From NCBI RefSeq assembly GCF_037975245.1, contig NC_092570.1, positions 17,959,918 through 18,023,917 of the forward strand: a stretch of 64,000 nt of DNA, written 5' to 3'. Made by a program: the position numbers and the translations under genes. A model generated the notes under the pieces. It was not told the origin of the DNA, made no database searches, and worked only from the letters and a program-made list of their open reading frames with translations. This document shows positions 1 through 14,023 of this stretch, one piece after another. Source of the DNA: Apostichopus japonicus. Its lineage: Eukaryota; Echinodermata; Holothuroidea; Aspidochirotida; Stichopodidae. Each line of letters starts with the position of its first letter. Within the stretch, counting starts at the first letter, position 1.

Positions 1-1410
1 ACGATTAATACTTTGCAGGAAAATTCACCCAAGATGGGAGACTGGACACGAAAACCAAACCACTTGAACCTTTCTTAACCAAAGTTCACCTTTGATAGGA
101 ACTGATGTGATAATGTAATTATGACATTGTTAGGTACAGTGAAGTATCACGAGTTCTTTCGACGGAGAATAGATCACTAAGAGGTAACCTAAAAGGCCGA
201 AAGGTGTTCTACGCATAGATACTGCGCATGCACTGTGCTTACGTCATAAGAATATTGAATTTCAAAGCTAGTAGGCCACATGATGTATGTATTTATATGT
301 ACGTATTTTAGATCCTCCTGCGAGCATGAACTCGCGAAGAAGCCTCATTGGCTTATCAAAGCCACAAGCTGACCAAAGTCAGTCTCATATATACTGTCCA
401 TGATTATGAATTGTCAATTGTCAACAACTCTGTAACTGGACGACATACATTAATCTTGGAGTAACTCGAACCGGCGTTAACCACCGTGAGCCAACACTTC
501 TGTGAATTAAAGCTATGAACTTTCTTACTAAAAGATTTTTCATTTAAATTGATGGTCAATACGAGAATACAATGGGTAAATACGATGATAGGTAAGCCTG
601 TTTAGTGAAGGGCACAACACCAACATGTACCGTACGAATGGAGACGAAACCGCATATTCGCCTAGCTAATACATTGCAATGCGGTATGCTAATATATATT
701 AAGATATGAGAGTTCCTTGATTTAGATCGACTTGAAAGTTGGCGGCTCGAAGCTTATACATTGTAAAAGGTCAAAAGGACTACTACTAATCATTTATGGG
801 TTTATTGCAACGACTGCCGTCTTCTGGCAGAAGTCACGTGATTCCTCGAAGCAATATTGTTTAACTTTTTGTGAAATGTTCGTGATGAGAATACTGATGT
901 GCTGCCAAGAGGACTCAACTGAACAATTTGAGGAAAGGGAAGTGTGTAATATGAAGAGGAAATTCAAATATAAGATGGAACCTGAGAGGCAGATTTAGGG
1001 ATGAGGATAACTCTAAGGAACATTCTCTTGTCGTCCTTCTGTACAACCTTCGCATGATGAACGTTTTTCTGAAAAAACTGCAAACCGGAGACGATCAAAT
1101 TCACAAATATGAAATCCTTCCATTTAACATCGAATTAGTACATGTGCTAGGGGATGTTTCAAATTCACATGACACACGTTATGTAACTTGTGAGACCCTC
1201 AAACAAACCAAAACACAGTACCATATTTTCATTATACATTTGCATTAGGTTCTTTATAACGGTAAGTATGTGTAGAGAATATTTGATAGCGATATGGTAC
1301 TCCAATGTGGTAAAAATAACTGCCTCGTGTACCAGATGTTTGTAATGTCAGGGGCACACTAACCGTTGTTTGTCTACAGTGAAATTACTACTCCTATGTG
1401 GTCACAATAT
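1..1410. other. Intergenic, no gene seen
   Basis: Apart from the SINE-like copy at 290-507 I see no coding signal. Open frames here are short, lack splice context and match no family I know. Confidence 0.6.
290..507 (-). repeat. tRNA-derived SINE, copy 1 (internally deleted)
   Basis: Shares about 190 bp with 20108-20346 (GATCCTCCTGC, AACTCGCGAAGAAGCCTCAT, TATGAATTGTCAATTGTCAA). Read on the minus strand it starts GTGTTGGCTCACGGTGG (A-box like) and has GGTTCGAGTTACTCC, a B box. About 20-25 bp between the boxes, present in the other copy, is missing here. Confidence 0.65.
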
Positions 1411-1890
1411 CCGTTAAGTTAATGTGAATCTAGGTTCACTAACTAAGCCTCTTGTGCTACCGGTCCAGAGTTCCTTATTTAGAGTCACTATGGACGTTAA
1501 TGTGAAGCTAGGTTCACTTACTAAGCCTCTTGTGCTACCGATGCATTGTTCCTTATTTTAAGTCACAATGGCCGTTAATATGCAGCTGGGTTCCCTGACT
1601 AACCCTCTTGTGCTACCGATGCAGTGTTCCTTATTTAGAGACACAAATGCCGTCAATGTGAAGCTTGGTTCACTAACTAACCTTCTCGTTCTACCGATGT
1701 ATTGTTCCTTATTGAGAGTCACTATGGACGTTAACTTGAAGCTAGGTTCACTAACTAAGCCTCTTGTGCTACCGATGCAGTGTTCCTTATTGAGAGTCAC
1801 TATGGACGTTAATGTGAAGCTATAGGTTCACTAACTAACCCTCCTGTGCTACCGATGCAGTGTTCCTTGTTTAAAGTCACAAAGGCCATT
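1411..1890. repeat. 78-bp minisatellite, about 6 copies
   Basis: GGTTCACTAACTAAGCCTC recurs at 1433, 1511, 1589, 1667, 1745 and 1825: spacing 78 except the last, which is 80. Since 78 is a multiple of three, open frames of 60-85 codons arise on both strands; these are repeat artefacts, not genes. Confidence 0.9.
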
Positions 1891-4800
1891 AAAGTGTATT
1901 CAATGTGTGTACTATCAGAGAGAAAATAACCACCAGTACTAATATATGACCTGCATCTGAAAGAGATTCTTGGTATGAATGTTCCATGTCGTGAGATCAA
2001 TCAAATTTGGCAAAACCACTCTTTCCGGTAATCTCTAAAGTTCTAACAAGATGTATGTCCCGCTACTACTCTCTCATTTGCAATTATCATCTAGATTGTA
2101 TTAATCCCGGGTTGATGATGTCGACAAGAACAAACAATTGCTAGAAAAGCCTAAACGTATTAATAAGAACTTTAACTTGCCGCGGTTCTATTTAAAAAAT
2201 AAATTCGTTGCTCTTGAAACCTGGCATCCTTTGTTTTTTCTCTTAAATTCTTGTCGAGAAATAAAATCATTAATTTAAGCAACAAATCAATAGCTGTCAA
2301 CATAGCACGCTTCATTACTATTAGTGACAATTAAAGCCCTCGGCGAAACAAGAGGAAATCTATTCAAATTCATAAGAGCTATTCGAAGCAGGGAAACTAC
2401 AGAGGCCCTGCAGAGACTCTTCAAATGTTGAATGTCGATGTAAAGTACGATTGACATGACCACTTATAGCTCTCAATGAGGACACAACATGTAGGCCTGG
2501 TTTTTAAGTATGTCTATTCACGGTAGGCCTATACGTTATCTTACCCATCAGTCTCCGCCAAATCTTTACCGTGCTTTGAAAATATTTGATCGTTATATGG
2601 TATTGGTAGACGTAGATATATGATAAGAGATTAATCAATCTCTTTTATCACTGACTCGTGGAAAATTTCCACTTAAGCGCGCAAATATTACCTGACAGGA
2701 CAAGTGCATTAGGATGTTTTGTGTGCATGTTACGCTACCGTTAAATGAATTAACCTAATGCACAGCTAGGCAGACTCGCTAGAAGCAAAAAGCCTCCCGT
2801 CTTCGTTGAAATGAAAGACTTAAGTGGGACATAAAATGATTCGAATACTCGTCCACCGTCTCTTATATGATTTCATCGCTCAAGAAGAAGACAAAATGAA
2901 CAGTTTATGCATATGTAATATTAATTTGAGACAAGGTTCAAGGAAGGTTTTTGCATATGAACATTTATTGCAGAGCATTCATCCATAGTCTAACCTTACT
3001 GTATGTCGATCGATTAATTGAATATTAGAGAGTTATATCGGCACTTGAAGACCAGTCTCTGACATAAAAATCCTCCAAGGTTAAAGGATATGTGATATTC
3101 GTCACAAGCTGCTAAAATGACCGCAATTTTGTCACTTGGGGAATTAATTTATGAAAAGGCTGAACGTTAAGTTACTCCTGTTGTATAGATTATGTATATA
3201 GAACTTTTATACATAACCATTGCTGGAGGCAGGTTTTAAAATATATTTTATATACACAGACACCTTTCATTAAATTACTTCCCTCTAACATAAATGTTGG
3301 TTCTTAAGATTAGTTCTAGATGACCTCGGGTAATAAACTTAATTTATTAAATAATAACAATAATAATAATAATGCATATAACAATCCAGCGAAATAGAAG
3401 ATATATATTGCCTACAGCGGATAATTTATACTTGATCAACGACTAAGAATTGATTGAAGGCATACGGGTGAGTTTTCACAGTATTTACGTTTGCTCTTCG
3501 TCTATTCCTGTTAAAGTATTTGTAGTCTGCAGAAATAAATGGAACCAAGGCCGATGATATTGTATGAACGAAACACTTTCAAAATGGTATATGACTTCAT
3601 CTTAAACTGAGGGCTTTGCTTTGATCTTCTCTAATCTGTCGTATCTGTATTTGTTTTGTAAGAAAACAAACAGTATATGATATTGTTATGTACAAGGAAC
3701 TCGATTGGCTGGTTTATAATTATATGCAAAAAAAAAACTCAGATAACATAATCAGCCATAAAATACCGTGTATTATTTTATCTTTAATCTTTCCTTTAGT
3801 TAATTTTGTTTTGTGTTGTTTGCATCTTGGACATTATGGTTATAACGGGTTTCTCTCAAGGTGGGATAGAATACTATAAAATACTATACATGTCTATATA
3901 TATATATGTGTGTGTGTATACATATATGAATACCGCTCATACTGGCTGCAAGGACATGACGGTCCGTCAAAACTCTCGAATTTAATCTTGCACAACATCA
4001 GTCCCGGTTTCAAATGGTTGCATGACCAACTCTTGTACGACGAACCATCTATGAGGACCAAAGTATGCGTATGTTACAGAGGCTATATAGATTGAGGTAT
4101 AGGAAGGATATAGGCCTAAACTTAAATAGACGGAACAGCTGTAAAATCGATTGTCGTCACCTTAGCCGAGAGTTATCGCAGAAATGCTACCAATACATGT
4201 TATGTGTCATAATATGGGGGCTTTGCTATAGCAACTGACAACTGTGATGAAATCCATAGCAATGGACTTCATTTTACTAAAACTAAAACGTTTGGGCTCT
4301 CATCATGCATACAAAAGTGAAGGCTGCTTTCATCATATAGTCGGGAACAGATGCTTGTTTTACAAAAGTCCACCCGCGGAGGGCCTACAACATATCATCA
4401 CGCACATCGTTGTAAAACATAGTTTGCTAAAATGGAGGATTCATAAAGAGGGAGACAAGAGGCGACGGAGGGGTACGAAGGGTGAGGCGAGTGATTTCAG
4501 CAGTCATATACAGCCAGCCAGTTGATTTCGTTCTATCACGGTTATTGTACTCTATGCTCAATGGTTCTTTGTTACACTGTTAACAATAAACTGTGACAAG
4601 ATATTTGTTTTCTCAATTATTAATATTAGCTATGACATTGAGAACTTTCAACCTTTAATTTCAATTTACTTAAAAGTTGTGAATGTGCAAGTATATGTCA
4701 TTGAATGAAACCATTTTCGACACAATCTATTCTGGAGAATTCATAGAAGCTGCCTTGTAGAGCTCTGATGCGGCAAAATCTCCTCTTGACAGTATTAATG

Positions 4801-7800
4801 TACCATGTCAGCGTTTTATACTAATTAAGTATAGTGAATGAGTTAATGCCATGTAGAACACACACTTGCCGCATTGACTTTGACAATTTATTTGAATAAA
4901 CAAGTAAAACAGTAATACTTGTTTGTCAAAAAGAAATAAATTATTTGCTAAAAAGAAGCAGCAAATACCAGTACTTTTCTGTTGAAACAAAACGAACGAT
5001 AGTCTATGCTTAGCCTATATTGTAAGTGTCAGTCTATACTTGAATATCTGGATATCGGAGACATTATAAGGTATTTTGTCCGATATGTAAAGTTATTACA
5101 TGTTGAATATAACTTTATATGAATATATATATATATAATACAATTTGATATTAACACATAACCATGCAGACCCGTAGCCAGGCTCGGGTACATGACAAAT
5201 GGACGGGGACGTACCCACAATCTCCCGTACTGCGCCCCATCCTAAGCTGTGCCACCACAATATATACTAAAACTTCACAAGTTACAGAATTTGAGTACTG
5301 TGCCCAGCAATATATTGTTCGTACCTCTTCTTAACTTGTTCATACCCATTCTAGTTTGTCCGGGGGTTGTCCATGACAGTATGTTGAAAGTGTTAAAAAT
5401 ATCGCAATATAGCGAACAGTAATTATATCCATGTGGACTCCGATATTCTGGAATTACTTCTATATAAAAGACGATATTTACAGTGTTCAATTTCTCTCTA
5501 GTTTGCGCGGAATTATGATTACAAATGATTGTTTATGATTTCGAATGTCATCTTTTATTTTCTTTCTTGCTTCTGTTATTAGTCCTTCCATATCATTACC
5601 ATAATGCAATTGTGTAGTCATGGGTTTATAACTGCTTTTTAACATGGTCACGTGTGATTTTATCTTTACTGTTTTCTACAACAACAAAAAAACCTTGACA
5701 AGATCGCTTAATAAATATACGTTTGATGTTGATGATCTTTAATAGACCGAAAAATATTACATTGACTGTTTGAGATGAATGAATGAATGAGGAAAGTTAA
5801 AGCATTAGATAAGCTGAGGGAATGGACGAGAAAAAGTTAAAGCAGTATACTGACTAATAAACGAGATGTGGGGAGGGGGGTGGGGGAGTTGTAACACAAT
5901 GGTGGATTTAGTATAGTATGTTAGATAAGAAGACTCTGGAACGTTAAAACAGTTGGATAAATGGAAGGATAAATCAATATATCGTAAGATAAATTGTAAT
6001 CCAAAATCATAAGATTCCAAAGGCCTCATTATAAGACTAATGTAAAAAAAAAACTTAAAATTCTCCGAAGCTTCCCGAGCCTCGATTATTACAAATTGTT
6101 GCCAACCGATGTCCAAATTTGTAACTATATTGGCCTATTTTTTTCGAGATAATATGTAAAATTAAATATTCAAATATTGTTTATCGACTTGACATTGGCC
6201 GGAGCGCTTACTCTGTGATCTTAAACCCAACTGATTTGTTTACTCGTCTTACTGTTGTCTTAATGCTACTTTTGTCTAACGTCAACTGATATTAGCTTTG
6301 GCGTCTATATAGAGCAGTGGAATACATATTAATCATTAATAAGTAATTATCATTAATTAATTATAATTGCTGATACTTCTCAATGTTGACGGAGATAACT
6401 TTAGTAGTGAGGTGTGCAGTCTAGTGCAGCGAACTGACTTTTTGTACGTTGTTGGAAATCAACACTTTATTTGTCTATTTCACTCGAGCAGAGTACAAAA
6501 TACTCGTATAGTTTAGGGCCAACATATATATGGTCAAAATAGGTCAACAAAATGAGGTCAAAATATTGAACTAGAACACAGACAACGTCCTAGTTTAGAA
6601 TTCCAACAGCTGGGCCAATCATGGTTATTTTAATTAAAACAATTATGTCAATTCTTTGATTTGGTCTCAAGTTGAACTGGCTTTTCTTTCGTTGCGAAAC
6701 GTCTGAAGGAAAAGTGCGTCTTTATATATTATCAGTACTGACAGAGACCATTTCGGCTGTTAGGATAGGTATATTGTTTCAATAAGTCCGTTTATAATAA
6801 AATGTATATAATCAGACGTGTTAAGGTTCCCCGTGCCTCTCTACCCGTGATTTTATCATCCAGTTTATCCTTGCCTGCATTTCTAATATCAAAGTAAATT
6901 TTAAGAGTTTCATTTCCTTACAATAAAATAAACTACCAGGGGTGATAAAGCAGTATAGTTCCATAATTAAGGTTACCACCGAACAATCGCCGGCTTTACT
7001 TTAAAAATGCCATGCGTAGTCATGAAGTGCCTTCTCGGGGCAAAAACAAAACTTGACCAGATGGTGTTTTGGTTATAGCATTAAATGTATATCTGTCCAT
7101 GCTTCCTCGTGGCTATAGCAGGACGGAGAACTACTTGCAGAATGTAGAGAGAGGTACTCCGTCCATTAGGACGGTTTGCCGCAAGGAATAATCAATAAAC
7201 AGAAAATGACTTGAATGTAAATCGAGACTAACATAGAATAGATGTGAGTTTGTGTTCATACTTCTAAAACATCTGGCAGCCAAGACTAAACCCTCTCAGG
7301 AATATTCTAATTTTCTAACTGAAAATTCTATATTGAGAGTTAGAAGGGGAGGTTTGTATTAGACAGAAGAGGGACTGATGGGAGGTGGCAGAGGTCGGAC
7401 AGGCCTAAAATTGAGATTATAGAAATTTATTCAGGCTTAATATAAGATAATAATGCACCGAGACATACATTGTCATAACACTTATACAATAACTTTTGTT
7501 ATTTTGAAGATGTCATCAAAATCATCAATTCCGATTATGCATTTTGCAAACATTTTACTCTGTACCTTTATTGGACTGTCATGAATCCATACGTTCCACG
7601 CGAATGTCATTTCAATTTAAAAGTGAGAAATTAATTTATAATTCAGGAGCATGTCACTATACTTTTTTATATTAATAGTTTAATTATATCAAAAGCCATA
7701 CTGACCGTTACAAATCGATAAAGCAGTTTCTTTATAGTTTCCTTGACAATTTACGAAAATGAGCGATCTAGTGTCATTCTTCATATAGCTAGCTCAAAAG

Positions 7801-8480
7801 TGAATGTCATATTTTGACTACAGCATCGGTGTTTCCGAATCTTCATGTAAAGTGGGTTTCTTGACACGTAAAGAACAACAAGGTACTTATTTTGATTGCA
7901 TTCTTTACAATTTCAAGTCAACATGGTATAGACAATGACGGAGCACCGTGTCGTACCTTCTTCATGCATAATCACCATCTCCCACCCTTAATGTTTTTCT
8001 TTCATGAGAAAGCCATCGTTCGTAATTTAATACCATCTTTGTTTGTTGATAACCAATATTCCGTGGAATTGTCATTAGAAATGTTAGAAAAACGACGCAA
8101 AATAGGTTCACAGATAGTTACCGAATAATTCGGATCTCTTTGAATTGTACCGTTGGTTATGTAATGTATGTAGCAATAAATAAACTTTTTGTAATGTATT
8201 TTGTTACAATGCGAGGAAACGTCTCGTTCTCCATTCATCATCAGTTATTAGATTAGAGAAATAAAGATAAGTTAAGAAAGTGTTTGTGAAGCCTATGTGT
8301 CACCAATCACAAACCAGATATAATTTATATAATTTATGTTATTGTCACCATGTTCATATCCTTTAAGCGATTAGTACAGCTTAAGATATAATCAAAACTT
8401 CCACCGGAAGGAAAGCAATGAGTCGAGAAAGAAAAGAAGACTTTTTCAACCGAAAAGTTGGCAGACACTTGTGTCTATGC

Positions 8481-8514
<34 letters not shown>

Positions 8515-8667
8515 GTACGGTAGGTCGTCGACATGTCTCCGGACGTTAGATGATTAACAATAACAGATGTAGAAGGGATTACAATCTGTCATACAAATTA
8601 GGTAAAGCTTATAGATCATACATATGTACCTGATTATATATTGCAAATTTAGCTTACAAGCTAGTAT
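1891..8667. other. Intergenic, no gene seen
   Basis: AT-rich with short AT and AAT microsatellites (for example 3350-3375) and a possible structured hairpin at 7103-7188. No reading frame with recognisable domains or flanking splice sites. Confidence 0.55.
8483..8511. repeat. (TA)n microsatellite
   Basis: Uninterrupted alternating TA for about 29 bp. Confidence 0.9.
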
Positions 8668-9255
8668 TGCAACCCTGGTAGTATGGCAGATCCGTCTTGG
8701 TAGTATGGCAATCCCGTCTGGGTTATGTGGCAGTCCAACAGAGTATAACAGTCTCACCCTGGTAGTATGACAGTCTCACCCTGGTAGTACATGACAGTCT
8801 CACCCTGGTAGTATGACAGTCCCACCCAGGTAGTATGACAGTCTCACCCTGGTAGTATGACAGTCTCAATTTGGTAGTATGACAGTCTCATCCTGGTAGT
8901 ATGACAGTCTCACCCTGGTAGTATGACAGTCTCAACTTGGTAGTATGACAGTCTCACCCTGGTAGTATGACAGTCTCACCCTGGTAGTATGACAGTCTCA
9001 CCCTGGTAGTATGAAAGTCTCAACTTGGTAGTATGACAGTCTCACCCTGGTAGTATGAAAGTCTCACCCTGGTAGTATGACAGTCTAACCCTGGTAATAT
9101 GACAGTCTCACCCTGGTAGTATGACAGTCCCACCCTGGTAGTATGACAGTCTCACCCTTGTAGTATATGACAGTCCCACTTGGTTGTACGACAGTCCCAA
9201 TTTTGTAAAAAGACAGTCCCTTATTGTATGACACCCATCTTTAAAATATGACAGA
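8668..9255. repeat. 22-bp minisatellite, roughly 26 copies
   Basis: Unit TAGTATGACAGTCTCACCCT plus GG. The central copies are almost identical; copies at both ends are progressively diverged (GGCAGATCC at the left; ACGACAGTCCC and ATGACAGATC at the right), as expected when turnover is concentrated in the centre of an array. Confidence 0.92.
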
Positions 9256-10514
9256 TCTATAGTTGTAGTGTGAGAAGGCCACACTGACAGTATGATATTT
9301 CATTCTGTGATAGTCCCACTATAGATTGCTGAAATTCCCACCAAGGTAATATAACCGACCCACCATGTGAGAATGGAGTTCCACCCTTGGAAAAACCTTT
9401 TTCCATTCAGTAAGAAAATCAACAATTGTTTGATTTTGAACAAACTTAAACTGACAATACGAAAAGGTTTACATTTTTGCAACTTTGTCCAACGTTGGTC
9501 GAGTTTTTTTCAACGTAGTACATATATTAATAATCTGGCATCCAGACAATCATAAGACGACCACTGAATAGCGTGATAACCGCATGAAAAACACTTCTCC
9601 TTTCAGACGTATGTGTAATCCTCAATTCACAAGATCATATGGTTAGCCTATCATACATATAAACGCCAATTTGTTAACACAAGGCTCCATCACACGCAAT
9701 GAAAACGTGATGCGTTGCTCGTCAGAGAGGAGATCTCCAGGGAAAGGACTTGAATTTATTGTCTCACATAGCCTTACTTGTTCGTATTTTGTTACACATG
9801 GATGTGGTCACTATCTAATTCAAATGAAAACAAAAATCATTCGCCACAAGTTGTCAACGCCTGGTGATATATTAGCTCACACAATATTCTTGAGGGATTA
9901 GTTTTCACAGTGAGTGAAACTGTAATGACGGTATTAACGATTAATAATTGTCAAATGATTATAACCATGTTGATTTGAGTCCTTGTTGTTCTTCGATACT
10001 AACATAGCATTATAGTACAGTTCTTTTGCAAGACTAGAGAAAAATTCCTTTCAAAATAATGTAAAACCAAAGTAATATAATACTGATTTCAAATGGCTGG
10101 GGTGACGAAATATTGGGAATTGGAACCAAATAAATGAATAATTGATTACATTTTCCTTGCTTGGAGAAACAATGTGGTGCTTAATTGTTGATGAAATGGA
10201 ATCCTGTTTTGAGTAATACACGCGGTATGGTTGGCAGTAATGTTGATCTCAGGATAACGTAGTATTTTCGTACTAGATTATATGTTCGTAACCTATGTGG
10301 GACGCGACCGGTGCATAATTCTTTCCATATGGATTCTCAACCGTTTTAGAATCAGCGAATTTCTACAGTATTAAAATTAACTTTATCAGTTAAAAATATT
10401 CTATGTATAATTTTATGTTTTGATTACTTGATTATTTTTTAGTTATAACTTACTTCAATTACTCATCGACAACATGCATAATAGCCTACCTAAGAATAAT
10501 AATAAAATAATAAT

Positions 10515-10590
10515 TATCAGCAGTTATTTTAACGACGCTTAATCGACCACAAATGTGGGAGAAACCCACAGGGGCTTATGGATTAACATC
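10515..10590 (-). repeat. SINE tail fragment (same family as 12392-12640)
   Basis: The reverse complement shares AATCCATAAGCCC and GGGTTTCTCCCACATTTGT with the tail of the copy at 12555-12620. Only the tail is present; no tRNA-like head. Confidence 0.65.
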
Positions 10591-12391
10591 ATGCTAAATG
10601 TACATCCAGTCGATGGACCCGGATTTCGCGCATTCTGAACACCGATTCCAAGGGGGTGGGTGGGGTTCAGTGTGGGTCGTGGCCCAGTTCTTGTGGAAGC
10701 TCTGGAGTCGTGAGCCTATACATAAAGTTTTCTGACTGCAGATGATGTTCATTTCTCAGCAAGGAGAAAGCGTAAGACTGTGGGTCACGTATATACGAAT
10801 GCCATGATTTGACCAATTTCTTTTTTTCATTTTGCTCTCTTTACTATACATATATAGAACAGTACTCTGAAGGTTGGGGGTACCGTACTGTGCGATTTGG
10901 GGCAGGTCACATCGATATCTTCAGGGAGTATTTCCACCCTGATGAAACCATTTGACCATGTAAGCTGGATCAACAGTTCTTTATTTACCTAACTATTGTT
11001 TTACAGACATTGGAAATTAATTCTCTTTTGTAGTCTTTAAATACTGTAGCCTGTTAAGAAAATAGATATTAGATATCGAGATACTAAACAATCACAGCTG
11101 GATGTCTGGATTAAAATGATATTAACATTATATGATCAGCCTAGACGTATTTTAAATAGAATGCGAAAACTCATGTTTATACAACGAAGCCATTCGTTAA
11201 TCACAACATTGCATGATTACCTCTGTATCAATTAAGGGCAGGACAATTTTCTCAGTGAAAATGATATAATACTATGAAAATAATATATTTAATTTAAGAA
11301 AAAGAACAGAATGGGAACAATCGATTTGTCTGAAATTGATTTCTCTCTATGGATGGGTTGTTTCATATCTCGGTTACTATCAATTTTACATTAAAAATTA
11401 AACGAGAACAGATGTGAAGTTTGTTATGATTATATTTGAACCAACGGCTTAATATTTTCTGGATTGTCATTGGTCGAATCAAATTTTGAGAGAGAACAAT
11501 ATTTGCGTGATTAAAAGGACCAATCCCTTTCGAACTGTTTTGAGGGAAAATACGGAGGCCAAATGCGCTCCTGTAGCGCGTAAAGTTTTGCAAAGAACGT
11601 AAGAAACCTCTTTCCGCAAAGCAGTAAACATTAAAGGAGACGTGTGGTTAGGCGGATAAGACAGCTTATTTTTCCGCTGTCTTCATTAAATTTCTTAAAT
11701 AAGGACGTCAGAATTTAATGTTAATATGTCATATTGCAATTCACGATAACGAACAAAAATTAGCCCAGTGTTTGTTTTTATTGCTATTCTAGTTTTCGGA
11801 ATATTCAAACCTTTGGAATGCCCCTTTAATGCTAAATCGATGATACCGCCGGCTCCTCGGTTCAAAAGTTGTTTCTTTATATTCATAACTTCTTTTATAA
11901 ATTCTAGTAACTCAACAAAATGTTCCGTTAAATTTACATAAGCAACATGTATGCCACCCAACAGCATTTGTCTTTGAAAAGTTTATTATGCACTATTACA
12001 AACATGTTATTTGAAGCCATGATATGTCTTATGTTTTCCTATTGTATTGCTTTTGTTCTTGCGGTCTTTTTGCTAGTCTAAGTAGCCCAGTAACTTTGTT
12101 TTATAAACCTCGTAAGTTGGTCGCTTCTCAAACACAGGTGTTCTAAATATACTACTTAGATATTTTACATGCAATAGTCGTACTTTAAAGTCATAAAACA
12201 TAACATAATTCAACTTCGTGCCAAAAGTCATTCTTTAAATTATTAAAAAGATAACTACGTTTGGTTATATCCATAAAAAGTATGATTGGCAGTGACGAGA
12301 AGGAAATTACATGCAGGAACTTATGAAAATTCCAGTACCGGTGTTGTGCCCAAGTGTATATAAAGGCAGTGGCATTTGAAGAAATGAGCCT

Positions 12392-12640
12392 TAACAATCG
12401 GGAGGTTCGGGGTTCGATCCCCGGCCGGGTCATTGTAAAGTGGGTTGTTCATCCGAGAGCAATCTATGGTTTTCCCATCTGAAATTACTTTCTAAATTGA
12501 AAAGATTCCAAATTTGAGTAGAAAAAGTTGAATTGGAAGCCACCCGACGTGTAAGTTGTAATCCATAAGCCCTTGCGGGTTTCTCCCACATTTGTCATCG
12601 CTTAAGCGCCGTGGAATTAATTACCGATTAATATTATTAT
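12392..12640 (+). repeat. tRNA-derived SINE, 5'-truncated
   Basis: GGTTCGGGGTTCGATCCCCG followed by GCCGGGTCA resembles the T-arm (B box) and acceptor end of a tRNA, but a matching 5' half with an A box and D-arm is missing. It is followed by a body ending CCATAAGCCCTTGCGGGTTT CTCCCAC-type sequence, shared with 10515-10590. The minus strand reads MTRPGIEPRTSRLL, a familiar by-product of tRNA-related SINEs and not a gene. Confidence 0.7.
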
Positions 12641-14023
12641 GGAAACATGGTACTATTTAAACGGATATAAGGAGAGTATATGTATGAAATAAGACTAGGA
12701 TGATAGATACATGCATCTGAATCATGTGTGGTGAGGTTATGTTGTTATGATTTTGAAAGCCAATGAAAAAGCACAATATATTTAAAACAGACTTTTCTTT
12801 TTCTGCGCTGATTTTGTTTCGAATTTTTAGTTGTATCTTGCCATAAAAGTTAACCTCAAAATGTAACGCTCATTTTTTGTTTTGGCGCTTAATTTTTGCA
12901 GAAATTTTGCGCGGAATTTGAGCTAACTTGTTGTATGGATTATGAGCACCTTTCATCTGTGAATTTTGCTCTTATTTTTTACCCCTTGACTTTTTGAGTT
13001 GAATTGTGCCCTAAAGTTTGACTGGATTTGCTTTCGTCGGCCTTTTGCATTCTCGCCTTATAAAAGAAAAGCTATTTAAGGCAACAACATAATATGTTAC
13101 TTTAGTAAACCAAACCACTTCATGAAAGATGTCATTATACTGTAATGCTTTGCAAACTTAAAACTGAAATCAACAACAAAACGTTTTACTAAGTGGTTGG
13201 ACCAGAACATTTCCTGTAGTTGTATAATAAGCAGTAATAAATCCCCGCTAATTAGGAACACCAAACTGGCTGAAGTCACACATATAACTACTAGTTATCC
13301 ATTAAATATCTGTAAATATTACCTTGTTTCATCGGAATGACGTTAAGTTACACCTCAATGCAAATACAGACAGCTTTAAGAATGGTCTGGTCGAAATGTC
13401 ACAAACTACCCATGATCAAATCCCGCAAGCTAGCCACACCAAGGCCATGTATATTTATTAGGCATACGCCTTCATCGTAACAATAACTAATATACATTTA
13501 ACACAATTTTTCCTGGTACTGAAAGTAAATTAGGGATCCATTTCCATTTTTTTTTATCTTTATACCTTCATAGTTGTCCTTGGATCTGCTCTCGTCTTAT
13601 AGCATTCATCAAAACCGATAAATCATTCTCGGAACATTTATTGAAATAATCATCATGACGAATGAGTTATAGTAATAATAATAATAACTCATAAATCAAT
13701 TTTGTTATTCTCCCTGCAGCTTATTGCCATACGCATTTTACACTCAAGGAATGTTGAAGGCAGATAAGAGGTACTTGTAAAAATCCAGGGATTTTATACA
13801 AATATGCAAGACAAGTTTAGGACAAAATTCTTGAGACGAGAAATCAAATCAATTAATTTGGTAAGGATTAATGTTAAAATGTCTGAATTTTGTGTTGACA
13901 GCAGAGAAAACCAACTGATATTATGCATTAAATTAAATACGCTGTTTATGTGTTCTGCCTTGTAAATTTCGAGTTATAGAATAAACTTGCTTAACGTAGA
14001 AAATGTAGGACAAAAACATGTAA

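Larger units (their letters stand above)
9256..14020. other. Intergenic with two SINE fragments
   Basis: Contains the SINE fragments at 10515-10590 and 12392-12640. No gene recognised. The stretch 12780-13060 is T-rich with scattered GCGC words, without clear structure. Confidence 0.5.

Noticed and set aside
1558-1825. Open frames of 80-85 codons on both strands
   Set aside because: They come from the 78-bp repeat, whose length is a multiple of three; the two strands mirror each other.
8668-9255. CRISPR-like regular repeats
   Set aside because: Directly adjoining 22-bp units without spacers in a eukaryotic genome; a minisatellite.
12392-12433. A possible tRNA gene
   Set aside because: Only a B-box/T-arm and acceptor-like end are present; no D-arm or 5' acceptor strand, and a SINE body follows.
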